Positions 1-6,568 of a stretch of DNA of 27,461 bases are shown piece by piece. Position numbers and translations under genes: made by a program. The notes beneath the pieces are model-generated. The model saw nothing but the letters and a program-made list of their open reading frames with translations. It ran no database searches and was not told where the DNA came from. Source of the stretch: a virus; IMG/VR virus record IMGVR_UViG_3300032235_000226, positions 1-27,461 of that record. One strand, 5' to 3'. Numbering within the stretch: the first letter of the stretch is position 1; each line of letters begins with the position of its first letter.

Positions 1-1364
1 GATCCGGAATCCGCTACACACCTAACGTTGGTTGGTTTGTGTGGAATGGCAACTATTGGCACCCAGACGTCGAGATGAATGACGTAAAAGAGTTGGCCAA
101 GTCAGTATCTACTTTGATTGCTAGAGAAGTTTCAATGCTGCCAAGCATGGATGACCCTAGAGGTGCTGAACTAGTCAAATGGGCTAACCAGGCAAAGTCC
201 AACGGAAGAATAAACTCTATGTTGGAGCAGGCAACCTCAGACAAGCGAGTCAGAGTCTCCATCGAAGAATGGGATAAAGACCCTTACCTTCTAGGTGTTA
301 AAAACGGAGTGGTAGATCTTCGCACTGGAATTCTACACAAGGGCAATATTGAGTCTCACATTACCCGAGTATCTCCTATTTCATATACCCAGGGGATGGG
401 CAATGTCCGATGGGACACTTTCTTGAATGAAGCAACCAATGGCGATAAAGAGTTCCAAGATTGGCTCCAGAAAGCAGTTGGATATACAGCTACGGGTCTA
501 ACAAACCAGGATGTTCTTTTTCTAATTTATGGTCCTCCGGGTTCTGGAAAGAACACTTTCATCGAAACTATTTTTGAAGCGCTGGGCAAGTCCCAGCACG
601 CATGGTCGCTAGATCCAAACGTTCTAGCAGCAGGCGATAAGATGAGCTCTACGGACGAATACCACATGGCTGAGCTTCGTGGTCGTCGTATGATCTGGGT
701 AGATGAGTTGCCAGAATCAGAGCGAATTAAGGAAAACCAGGTTAAGAAGCTGACTGGTTCTGGAACTATTCAGGGACGTTCACCTGGTGAGCGACCAATC
801 CAGTTTGCATCAACAGGAAAGCTTTGGATTTCAACTAACCACAGGCCGATTATTACAGACGAGGCCATGTGGAGACGTCTATTGCCAATTCCACTAACAA
901 ATAAGCCCGAGAGGCCAGACCCTAACTTGAAGAAGTATCTGGCTGACCCGGAAGGTGCGCTTCCAGCAGTCCTGTCATGGATTGTTGAAGGAGCAATGAA
1001 GTATCTAAGCTCTAGCCAGCAGAACCCACTAGAAATGTGCGGAGTAGTTAGCAAGGCTCACGAGGTGTACAGGCTAAACGAGGATCGAATTGGAGCATTC
1101 CTAGGCGAGGAAACTACCGTAGGAGAAGGTCTCTACGCCAAGGTTAATGACGTATACAAGAGATACAAGCAGTGGTCAGATTCCAGAGGCGAGAGATTCA
1201 TGGCTCAGATTAGCTTCCACAGGAAGCTCGCTGACAGAGGGCTAGACGTAGTTGGCACTGGAAATAAAGCCATAGTTAATGGCATTTCTCTGGCCCCCTA
1301 CTCTGTAGAGCCAGTGAGTCAGATTGACCTAGCTTCTGCTGCTAGATTCTCTTCAGCATTTTAA
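1..1364 (+). CDS. D5-like primase/SF3 helicase, 5' partial
   Basis: This is the C-terminal part of a phage/plasmid P4/D5-type primase-helicase, which unwinds DNA at replication forks. A GTG codon lies at 39, but the frame is open to base 3 and the upstream codons read SGIRYTPNVGWFVWNGNYW, matching the usual D5_N entry motif, so the true start lies outside the window. Numbering from 39, D5_N shows DPYLLGVKNGVVDLRTG (about 81-97). The SF3 ATPase shows a P-loop GPPGSGKNT (165-173), Walker B MIWVDEL (218-224), sensor ISTNHRP (264-270) and arginines at 279-280. The residue after the P-loop lysine is Asn172, not the usual Ser/Thr. The C-terminal 100 residues resemble the winged-helix tail of this family. 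It is first of the + strand genes; the next start is 23 bases on. The family call is firm; whether a primase domain precedes it cannot be seen. Confidence 0.9.
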   Translation, partial: SGIRYTPNVGWFVWNGNYWHPDVEMNDVKELAKSVSTLIAREVSMLPSMDDPRGAELVKWANQAKSNGRINSMLEQATSDKRVRVSIEEWDKDPYLLGVKNGVVDLRTGILHKGNIESHITRVSPISYTQGMGNVRWDTFLNEATNGDKEFQDWLQKAVGYTATGLTNQDVLFLIYGPPGSGKNTFIETIFEALGKSQHAWSLDPNVLAAGDKMSSTDEYHMAELRGRRMIWVDELPESERIKENQVKKLTGSGTIQGRSPGERPIQFASTGKLWISTNHRPIITDEAMWRRLLPIPLTNKPERPDPNLKKYLADPEGALPAVLSWIVEGAMKYLSSSQQNPLEMCGVVSKAHEVYRLNEDRIGAFLGEETTVGEGLYAKVNDVYKRYKQWSDSRGERFMAQISFHRKLADRGLDVVGTGNKAIVNGISLAPYSVEPVSQIDLASAARFSSAF

Positions 1365-1387
1365 AAGTTAGATAGGATAGTAGAACT

Positions 1388-2182
1388 ATGAAGATCTTTA
1401 TTGCTACACCTATGTATGGTGGAATTGCTAAAAATAACTACACCATTTCTTTGCAGAACCTACTAGTGACACTGTCTAGCGCTGGCCACTCCGTCTCCAC
1501 TACAACGGTAGGAAACGAGAGTTTGATCACAAGAGCAAGAAACACTCTAGTCCACAAGTTTATGCAGACTGACTACGACGCTTTGCTTTTTATTGACGCC
1601 GACCACGGCTGGGACTCTAGTGATGTCCTCAGGATGATCGAATCAGGAAAAGACTTTATTGGAGCTATTTACCCAATGAAGGGTATCAACTGGGACAATG
1701 TTCGACTAGCGGCTCGAGTAGGCAAAGAAAATCTGGAATCTTACTCGGGGCACTTTGCTGTAAATTTACTAAATAACTCGGACACATTTAATGTCAATGA
1801 GCCATTTAGGGTTAAAGACGTAGGTACTGGAATGCTTTTCTTGACTAGAAAAGTTTTCGAGGACCTGAAGCCTCACTGCAAGCAGTATAAAAACAATAAC
1901 GTGGGAAATACTGGCGTAGCTTTTGGCGACATGGTCACGGAGTACTTTACGACATTTATTGATGACAATGGCATCTTATTGTCTGAAGATTACGCTCTCT
2001 GCCGGATGTGGCAAAACATTGGTGGAGATGTTTGGTCTGCACCATGGGTAAAGATCACGCACTCGGGAGACTATACTTTCTCGGGGCAGTTTAGCAACAT
2101 GCTAGAACTAAATTCAATACGACGCCAAATTGAAGAGCAGGCCAAGGCTCAGGCCGCACAATCTACACAAGAAGAGAAGTAG
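1388..2182 (+). CDS. GT-A fold phage glycosyltransferase
   Basis: A 264-residue protein resembling phage glycosyltransferases of GT-A fold, which move a sugar from a nucleotide donor. Visible signs are the opening beta strand KIFIATPMYGG, the segment ESLITRARNTLVHKF, then LLFIDADHGW (about 68-77) carrying the DxD metal/nucleotide motif, GAIYPMK (about 93-99), and a late acidic motif LSEDYALCRMW. The C-terminus is a charged Gln/Ala/Glu tail. No membrane segment or signal peptide is seen, so it should act in the cytoplasm. The start follows a weak AGGATAG Shine-Dalgarno. The acceptor is unknown; virion protein, DNA base or wall sugar are all possible. It is one of three glycosyltransferase candidates here. 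Confidence 0.75.
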   Translation: MKIFIATPMYGGIAKNNYTISLQNLLVTLSSAGHSVSTTTVGNESLITRARNTLVHKFMQTDYDALLFIDADHGWDSSDVLRMIESGKDFIGAIYPMKGINWDNVRLAARVGKENLESYSGHFAVNLLNNSDTFNVNEPFRVKDVGTGMLFLTRKVFEDLKPHCKQYKNNNVGNTGVAFGDMVTEYFTTFIDDNGILLSEDYALCRMWQNIGGDVWSAPWVKITHSGDYTFSGQFSNMLELNSIRRQIEEQAKAQAAQSTQEEK

Positions 2183-2206
2183 AACCTTTAAAGTAATGGG
2201 AAAATA

Positions 2207-2243
2207 GTTACCAAGGGAAGCTCCCTAGAACAACCGAGGTAAC
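2207..2243 (+). promoter_or_regulatory. Nested RNA hairpin over a ribosome binding site
   Basis: GTTACC (2207-2212) is the exact reverse complement of GGTAAC (2238-2243). Between them AGGGA (2214-2218) pairs with TCCCT (2222-2226) around a 3-base loop. The outer stem takes in part of the GAGG Shine-Dalgarno (2236-2239) of the microprotein starting at 2250, so folding would reduce its translation. No T-run follows, so it does not look like a terminator. The pairing is seen directly; the regulatory role is inferred. Confidence 0.45.
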
Positions 2244-2249
2244 TTAATA

Positions 2250-2366
2250 GTGGCAAATTCAAAAGAATACTCGTGTGCAGTATGCGCGAAACATCATGTT
2301 GTCCCTTCTCTCGCCAGAGACTGTGAGAAAAAACATGAAGTAATTATTTTGAAAAAAGCTAGCTAA
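2250..2366 (+). CDS. 38-residue Cys/His microprotein (possible zinc knuckle)
   Basis: A GTG-started reading frame of 38 codons with a GAGGT Shine-Dalgarno ten bases upstream. The product has Cys9-x2-Cys12, His15, His16, then Cys25-x3-His29, a spacing that could bind one zinc ion, followed by a basic/hydrophobic end (VIILKKAS). It fills the middle of what would otherwise be a 234-base gap. No family is recognised; small Cys-rich proteins of this kind are common in actinophages and some bind nucleic acid or host proteins. The good Shine-Dalgarno and the Cys pairs support it; short length is the main doubt. Confidence 0.5.
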   Translation: MANSKEYSCAVCAKHHVVPSLARDCEKKHEVIILKKAS

Positions 2367-2384
2367 TTTCCACCTTTGTGATAG

Positions 2385-2419
2385 CATAGTCTCATCTTGT
2401 AGTTTAAGGAGAGACTATG
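2385..2419 (+). promoter_or_regulatory. Perfect 9-bp hairpin at a start codon
   Basis: CATAGTCTC (2385-2393) and GAGACTATG (2411-2419) are exact reverse complements separated by 17 bases. The right arm ends with the ATG of the gene at 2417, and the AAGGA Shine-Dalgarno (2406-2410) sits at the 3' edge of the loop. In mRNA the start codon would be paired and the ribosome binding site partly exposed. The same repeat could instead be an operator in DNA. The repeat is seen; its use is inferred. Confidence 0.5.
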
Positions 2420-2683
2420 TCACTAGCCGAGCGCATTCGCGAAGCTAATGCCGAGTATCAGAATACATTTATCTGCAAACTAATGCAGGTTACCCTTAGT
2501 CCTAAGTTATCTAAGGACGATGTAGACGCCCTTATTATTGCAATCAATTCAGCCCCCTTTGAAGAGTCCCACGTAACTGGTCACCGACTAGCCATGGCCC
2601 TCCGTTCAGAGGGGTTTGATGTAAGCGCGAGTGCAGTAGATCGCCACAGACGTGGAACCTGCTCTTGTACTAGGCTAAAGTAG
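2417..2683 (+). CDS. Small HTH-like phage protein
   Basis: An 88-residue protein of unknown role. The C-terminal half HRLAMALRSEGFDVSASAVDR followed by HRRGTCSC fits a small helix-turn-helix arrangement: a helix, a turn at EGFDVS, a second helix starting ASAVDRH, then a basic and Cys-containing end. Short proteins ending RHRxGxCxC are seen in actinophages and are usually taken as DNA-binding. It has a good AAGGAG Shine-Dalgarno and is followed eight bases later by the phosphoesterase gene, so the two are probably co-transcribed. The HTH call rests on pattern only. Confidence 0.5.
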   Translation: MSLAERIREANAEYQNTFICKLMQVTLSPKLSKDDVDALIIAINSAPFEESHVTGHRLAMALRSEGFDVSASAVDRHRRGTCSCTRLK

Positions 2684-2691
2684 GGAGAACC

Positions 2692-3891
2692 GTGAGCCTA
2701 TCAGAAAAACTAGAAAAACTTCGTATGCCAGGAGTCAGTGGCTCCGATGTGCGGACAACAAAAACACCTGAAGATTGGCGTCCTCGCATGGACATCGACA
2801 CGGTGAAGGGTGGGTTTGTGGTTGCCTCGCCTCGCGGTGAGGGCGAAATCACAGACGCCACTACTGTTCTAGCAGAGTTTGGACTAGACCCTAAAGAGTG
2901 GTGCGTAACCTCTATGCGTAGAGGTAAGTGGCAGAAGCACGATGGTGACTGGCTTGAGTCCGTACGAGTCAACCTGACACCTATGGCACCTACATATGGC
3001 GACAATCTAGACGTGGAACAGCTAGCAGATCACATTAAGAAGTGGCGTCCAGCTAAGGCGACAAAGAAGTCGAGCGGCTCGGGTGCTTATTTGGTTGCCC
3101 CTAGCGACCAGCAAATCGGTAAGAAAGCAAATGGCCAGGGGACAGAGCAGTCTGTTGGCAGAATCCTACAGCTAACAGAGAGTGCGGTGCATAAATTTGA
3201 AGCTTATAAAAAGATGGGTCTTTCTCTTGGGACTATATGTCTTGCGCTTCCAGGTGATCACGTCGAAGGAACCACCAGTCAAAACGGAAGGCTCCAAGGG
3301 CAAGCTGCGTCAGATCTTGGAATCACGGAGCAAACGCGAGTCGCACGAAGACTACTACTGGCGCAGGTCAAAGCCCTAGCCCCTCTCGTCGACCGGATGA
3401 TTATTCCGGTGATTAACGGAAACCACGATGAAGCGACTCGTCAGGTTGTCACGGATCCGGCAGACGGCTGGAACGTTGAGATTGCCTCGGCAGTTCAGGA
3501 CATTTGCGCAGAGAATCCAGAGCTAGCGCACGTTGAGTTCAGATACCCGAGTAGCGGACACCAGACCCTAACGGTAGACATCAATGGAACAATGCTGGGC
3601 CTATTCCACGGACACCAGGCAAGCCCTAACAACACCCTAAAGTATATTTCTCAGCAGTCCGCTGGAAAGACTGCACTAGGCGGGGCAGACATTTGGATCT
3701 CTGGACACTTCCACAACTTCCGCACTATGGATATCGGAGAGCGCCTCTGGGTCCAGGCTCCAACCACAGACCCAGGTAGCGAGTGGTTCAGAGACCGTGC
3801 TGGTATGGAATCTAAGCCAGGACTGCTGACAATGGTGATCGGTGGAGAGTATGAACCAAGAGAGTTCATTAGCGTACTAGCGGTTAAGTAG
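2692..3891 (+). CDS. Calcineurin-like metallophosphoesterase
   Basis: A 399-residue two-metal phosphoesterase of the kind often found in actinophages. After a non-catalytic N-terminal region of about 130 residues, the catalytic motifs run in order: SDQQIG (Asp139, in place of the usual DxH, as in other phage members), GDHVEG (Asp189), GNHDE (Asn244, His245), HGHQ (His306/308) and GHFHN (His339, His341). The start is GTG with AGGGAGAA just upstream. The substrate is not shown by sequence; phage relatives are variously guessed to act on nucleotides or nucleic acid. The next gene starts one base after its stop codon, so the two are likely co-translated. Confidence 0.85.
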   Translation: MSLSEKLEKLRMPGVSGSDVRTTKTPEDWRPRMDIDTVKGGFVVASPRGEGEITDATTVLAEFGLDPKEWCVTSMRRGKWQKHDGDWLESVRVNLTPMAPTYGDNLDVEQLADHIKKWRPAKATKKSSGSGAYLVAPSDQQIGKKANGQGTEQSVGRILQLTESAVHKFEAYKKMGLSLGTICLALPGDHVEGTTSQNGRLQGQAASDLGITEQTRVARRLLLAQVKALAPLVDRMIIPVINGNHDEATRQVVTDPADGWNVEIASAVQDICAENPELAHVEFRYPSSGHQTLTVDINGTMLGLFHGHQASPNNTLKYISQQSAGKTALGGADIWISGHFHNFRTMDIGERLWVQAPTTDPGSEWFRDRAGMESKPGLLTMVIGGEYEPREFISVLAVK

Positions 3892-3892
3892 T

Positions 3893-4975
3893 ATGGCAAA
3901 AATTGCAGTATATACAATTGCCCTTAACGAGGAAAAGTTCGTTGAGAGATGGTATGAAAGTGCCAAAGATGCCGACTATCTCTTAATTGCAGATACAGGT
4001 AGTACGGATGGTACCCGCGAAACTGCAATTAAGCTTGGAATCAACGTAATCGACATTACAGTGCGTCCTTGGCGATTTGATGATGCCAGAAATGCGTCCT
4101 TAGCCGCACTTCCAGCGGACATCGACATGTGTGTTCAGCTCGATATGGATGAGATACTTTTACCGGGGTGGCGTCAAGAAATCGAAAACGCCCTTACTGA
4201 AGGTGCTACCAGGATTAGGTACAACTACACCTGGAACTGGAAAGACGAGGCTCAGACAGTCCCGAGCACAACCTTTGGCGGAGACAAGATCCACGCTCGT
4301 AAAGGGTATAGATGGAAGCATCCGGTACACGAGGTAATAGTTCCTTACGGAGACACTGCAGAGAAGCAGGTTTGGACTAAGCTAGAGCTACACCACCACC
4401 CGGACAACACTAAATCAAGATCACAGTATCTACCTCTACTAAAACTCTCAGTCGAAGAAGATCCTAGTAATGACCGGAATTCTTTTTATTACGCGAGAGA
4501 ACTCTACTTCTATAGATACTACGAGGAAGCAGCAAAAGAATTTAAGCGGCACCTAAGCCTACCGTCCGCAACCTGGGCACCGGAAAGGGCAGCATCAATG
4601 AGGTATCTGGCCAAGATAGAGCCTGAAGCCAGAGAACACTGGCTAATAAACGCTCATATGACTGCTCCATTGAGAAGAGAAGCATTAGTGGAGCTTGCTC
4701 AGCACTTATACTCGGATCAAAGCTGGGCATCCTGCAAGCACTTTGCTGTTAAAGCTCTAGATATAGCGGAAAAACCTATGGACTATCTGTGCGAAGACTT
4801 TGCATGGGGCTCTACTCCATGGGACCTAGCGGCAATTGCTTCATATAATCTAGGTGAGTTCGAGGATGCCTATCGTTTTGGAAAAAAGGCAGCTGAATTG
4901 GAACCTAACGATGAGCGTCTAGCTAAAAACTTAGAGTTTTACGCCGCTAGTTTTGATCGTTCTTCTTCTTTATAG
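3893..4975 (+). CDS. Family 2 glycosyltransferase with helical-repeat C-terminus
   Basis: A 360-residue protein with a GT2 domain in the first 150-200 residues: YTIALNEEKFVERW at the start, IADTGSTDGT (nucleotide-sugar loop) and VQLDMDEIL with the metal-binding DxD. The second half is alpha helical, with TPR-like stretches such as FYYARELYFYRYYEEAAKEF and ASYNLGEFEDAYRFGKKAAELEPND. This pairing of GT2 and TPR is common in bacterial and phage sugar transferases. No membrane segment is seen. It ends the + strand group, and its last 29 bases overlap the convergent WhiB gene. Confidence 0.8.
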   Translation: MAKIAVYTIALNEEKFVERWYESAKDADYLLIADTGSTDGTRETAIKLGINVIDITVRPWRFDDARNASLAALPADIDMCVQLDMDEILLPGWRQEIENALTEGATRIRYNYTWNWKDEAQTVPSTTFGGDKIHARKGYRWKHPVHEVIVPYGDTAEKQVWTKLELHHHPDNTKSRSQYLPLLKLSVEEDPSNDRNSFYYARELYFYRYYEEAAKEFKRHLSLPSATWAPERAASMRYLAKIEPEAREHWLINAHMTAPLRREALVELAQHLYSDQSWASCKHFAVKALDIAEKPMDYLCEDFAWGSTPWDLAAIASYNLGEFEDAYRFGKKAAELEPNDERLAKNLEFYAASFDRSSSL

Positions 4976-5408
4976 CGTGGTAGGCGTCTACAGCATTAGC
5001 ACTAGTTCTGCTCTGCCAAGTAAAACTACAGTTGTCGCATCTAACAATTCTCATTGTGGCCCATCGGCCGCCTTCTGGCCTATCAACCGTGGCAGTCTTT
5101 AGATGATCTGTCTTACATCTGCAGCTTGGGCAAAGAGGGAATCGCTTATAGCGCATCTCCTGGCCATCCCAGTTGACAGATAAAGTATTGCGGATCTGGC
5201 CAGAGTCCAATCCACCCCAGATACCCCAAATCTGTTTGTTGTCAAGTGCCCATTTAGCGCAGTCGCGCTTTACCGGACAACTATTGCAAAGCTTCTTAGC
5301 CTCCCACTGCTGGGCAGGCTTGTTGGCAAAGAAGTTGTCCATCTTGTCAGCGTTTTCTGGCTTAGCGCACTCGGCATCTTCGTGCCATTCTGGTCCATTA
5401 GTCCACAT
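4947..5408 (-). CDS. WhiB-family regulator fused to a C-terminal zinc ribbon
   Basis: A 153-residue protein with a WhiB domain: Cys14, then Cys41-x2-Cys44-x5-Cys50 for a [4Fe-4S] cluster, and the signature GIWGG (62-66). WhiB proteins bind the host primary sigma factor and alter promoter choice; phage members can silence host whiB genes. Instead of the usual short basic tail it carries a second module with Cys93-x2-Cys96 and Cys124-x2-Cys127, a zinc ribbon. The ATG at 5408 was chosen because AGAGG lies six bases upstream; an in-frame TTG at 5414 is too close to it. The start lies inside the end of the upstream acidic gene, which suggests translational coupling. It is the last gene of the - strand set. 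Confidence 0.88.
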   Translation of the reverse strand: MWTNGPEWHEDAECAKPENADKMDNFFANKPAQQWEAKKLCNSCPVKRDCAKWALDNKQIWGIWGGLDSGQIRNTLSVNWDGQEMRYKRFPLCPSCRCKTDHLKTATVDRPEGGRWATMRIVRCDNCSFTWQSRTSANAVDAYHAIKKKNDQN

Positions 5409-5733
5409 ATGCAACCTCTACATATGTAGCATCCCAGTCATAGCTCTCGTCATCTAAATCGCAGTATGCAGGGAGATCAACTTCGGAGTCTTCGGCGCAG
5501 TATCCAGCATGAGAGATAGAAGCACTATCTATCAGAGAAAAAGATTTTCCGAGAGAGGGTGCAATTCCTTCTCTTTGAATGGCTATTGCTAAGTCTTTAC
5601 GAAGCTCTTGGTCAGAGTCTAAGTCAAAATGTCCTGTTATATAGAAAACAACAGAATCAGAATGAAGAGTGCGAGGAAAGTCGTCGCCTTCCCAGGTAAG
5701 CCACTCAGACTTAGAAACTTTTCTTCTACGCAT
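5398..5733 (-). CDS. Acidic hypothetical protein
   Basis: A 111-residue protein I do not recognise. The N-terminus is basic (MRRRKVSKS), the middle includes VVFYITGHFDLD and a possible helix DQELRKDLAIAIQREG, and the last third is strongly acidic (about 12 Asp/Glu in the last 32 residues). The charge split could suit a nucleic-acid mimic or a protein-binding tail, but nothing specific supports that. No clear Shine-Dalgarno precedes the ATG, which lies in the loop of a 7-bp hairpin. Its end overlaps the whiB-like gene start by 11 bases, so both are likely on one message. Confidence 0.6.
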   Translation of the reverse strand: MRRRKVSKSEWLTWEGDDFPRTLHSDSVVFYITGHFDLDSDQELRKDLAIAIQREGIAPSLGKSFSLIDSASISHAGYCAEDSEVDLPAYCDLDDESYDWDATYVEVAYVD

Positions 5734-5744
5734 CTTACGTAGAA
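5724..5744 (-). promoter_or_regulatory. 7-bp hairpin with start codon in its loop
   Basis: On the + strand TTCTACG (5724-5730) and CGTAGAA (5738-5744) are exact reverse complements. The 7-base loop holds the ATG (read on the - strand at 5733-5731) of the acidic protein gene. It could display or gate the start codon in mRNA, or act as an operator in DNA. Only the repeat itself is certain. Confidence 0.35.
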
Positions 5745-5766
5745 TTTAACGCATTTAAGAGATAAC

Positions 5767-5777
5767 TTTACCGTAAA
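5767..5777. promoter_or_regulatory. Operator-like palindrome in an AT-rich spacer
   Basis: TTTAC-C-GTAAA is a perfect 11-base inverted repeat in the 52-base AT-rich gap between the glycosylase gene and the acidic protein gene. Its position ahead of the acidic/WhiB pair would suit a repressor site. I found no convincing -35/-10 pair beside it, so this is a weak call. Confidence 0.25.
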
Positions 5778-5785
5778 TTACAAAA

Positions 5786-6277
5786 TTACTGCACTGGCCA
5801 GATATAGTCATAAGTTTCTGGCCTGTGACCAGGATCCTCAGCCCATCCAAACTGGCTATACCACTCGTAGTCCTTGCTAAGCAGCGCCATGCGGTGGCTG
5901 GCTGCAATAGGACCGAAAGTGGCAGAGTCACGCATCCAGTCAGGAAGCCTGTGGCTGTCCTTAGTGATGCGACCCAGCTTAACGGCCTGATAGTAAGTGG
6001 TTAGAGTCTTCTCACCGATAGTGGACTTGTAGCCACGTCGCTGCCACTCAAGGACCATTTTAAGGATGTAGTAGGTAAGGGCACCTTCGTGACCTCGCCA
6101 CATCTTTACAGCAGGGTGGTTGGACCAACCCTTGGAGATGCGGTCATTGCCCTGAGGGTCCAGCTGGACAAGGTTCATAAGAATCTGCCAGCCCTCTAGA
6201 GCTTGCTTATTAAGACGGGCACGGTCAAGAACCTTAGCGGTATCCGCCGAGCCATTTAGCGGTACAAATGTTTGCAT
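5786..6277 (-). CDS. Pyrimidine-dimer DNA glycosylase-like protein (MSMEG_6728 type)
   Basis: A 163-residue protein resembling actinobacterial MSMEG_6728-type proteins, which are annotated as pyrimidine-dimer DNA glycosylases related to T4 endonuclease V. The family pattern is clear: MQTFVPL at the start, VLDRARLNKQALEGWQIL (about 16-33, with Arg21, Lys24 and Glu28), then GWSNHPAVKMWRGHEGALTYY. Such an enzyme would cut UV dimers from phage DNA, useful for phage exposed to sunlight. There is no Shine-Dalgarno; a promoter ends six bases before the ATG, so the message is probably leaderless. It is set apart from its neighbours by short gaps and has its own promoter. Confidence 0.75.
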   Translation of the reverse strand: MQTFVPLNGSADTAKVLDRARLNKQALEGWQILMNLVQLDPQGNDRISKGWSNHPAVKMWRGHEGALTYYILKMVLEWQRRGYKSTIGEKTLTTYYQAVKLGRITKDSHRLPDWMRDSATFGPIAASHRMALLSKDYEWYSQFGWAEDPGHRPETYDYIWPVQ

Positions 6278-6312
6278 AACTACAAAGTAGCAGTTGCTTC
6301 TCAGTTTGTCAA
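6278..6312 (-). promoter_or_regulatory. Sigma-70-type promoter giving a leaderless transcript
   Basis: On the - strand a perfect -35 TTGACA (6312-6307) is followed by a 17-base spacer and the weaker -10 TACTTT (6289-6284). Six bases later comes the ATG at 6277, so the expected transcription start is the A of the start codon. Leaderless messages are common in actinobacteria, and the absence of a Shine-Dalgarno fits. Confidence 0.6.
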
Positions 6313-6313
6313 G

Positions 6314-6568
6314 CTAAAAGCCAAAAGGTTTTGCAACACTCTGCTTAACAGAGCCAAAAACTATAATCTGGAAAACTTTAGAGGCTACGGATTCTTCGAT
6401 CTCGGGAACAGTTTCTGCTTTAGGGTATGAGACCTTAAGCTCTAGAGACACTTTGTCTTCTAGTTCAGATTCGTCAATCCCGAGGAACTCGGAAATCTGC
6501 TTAACTGCAGTAGCTTTAGCTTCTTTTAGGTTGGAAGCTACAATCTTTAGCTCAAAACTTGTTCTCAT
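6314..6568 (-). CDS. Hypothetical protein, alpha/beta
   Basis: An 84-residue protein I do not recognise. It begins with a strand-like segment FELKIVAS, then a helix LKEAKATAVKQISEFLG, an acidic turn, a second strand VSLELKVSY and a hydrophobic VFQIIVFGSV near the end, a beta-alpha-beta pattern of a small ferredoxin-like or dodecin-like fold. Its ATG shares one base with the stop of the upstream gene (TAATG), so it is translationally coupled. It is the last gene of the operon that starts at 8006. Confidence 0.55.
   Translation of the reverse strand: MRTSFELKIVASNLKEAKATAVKQISEFLGIDESELEDKVSLELKVSYPKAETVPEIEESVASKVFQIIVFGSVKQSVAKPFGF

Noticed and set aside
2207-2226. Intrinsic terminator after the first glycosyltransferase
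   Set aside because: The inner stem is only 5 bp and no T-run follows; the outer pairing points to translation control instead.
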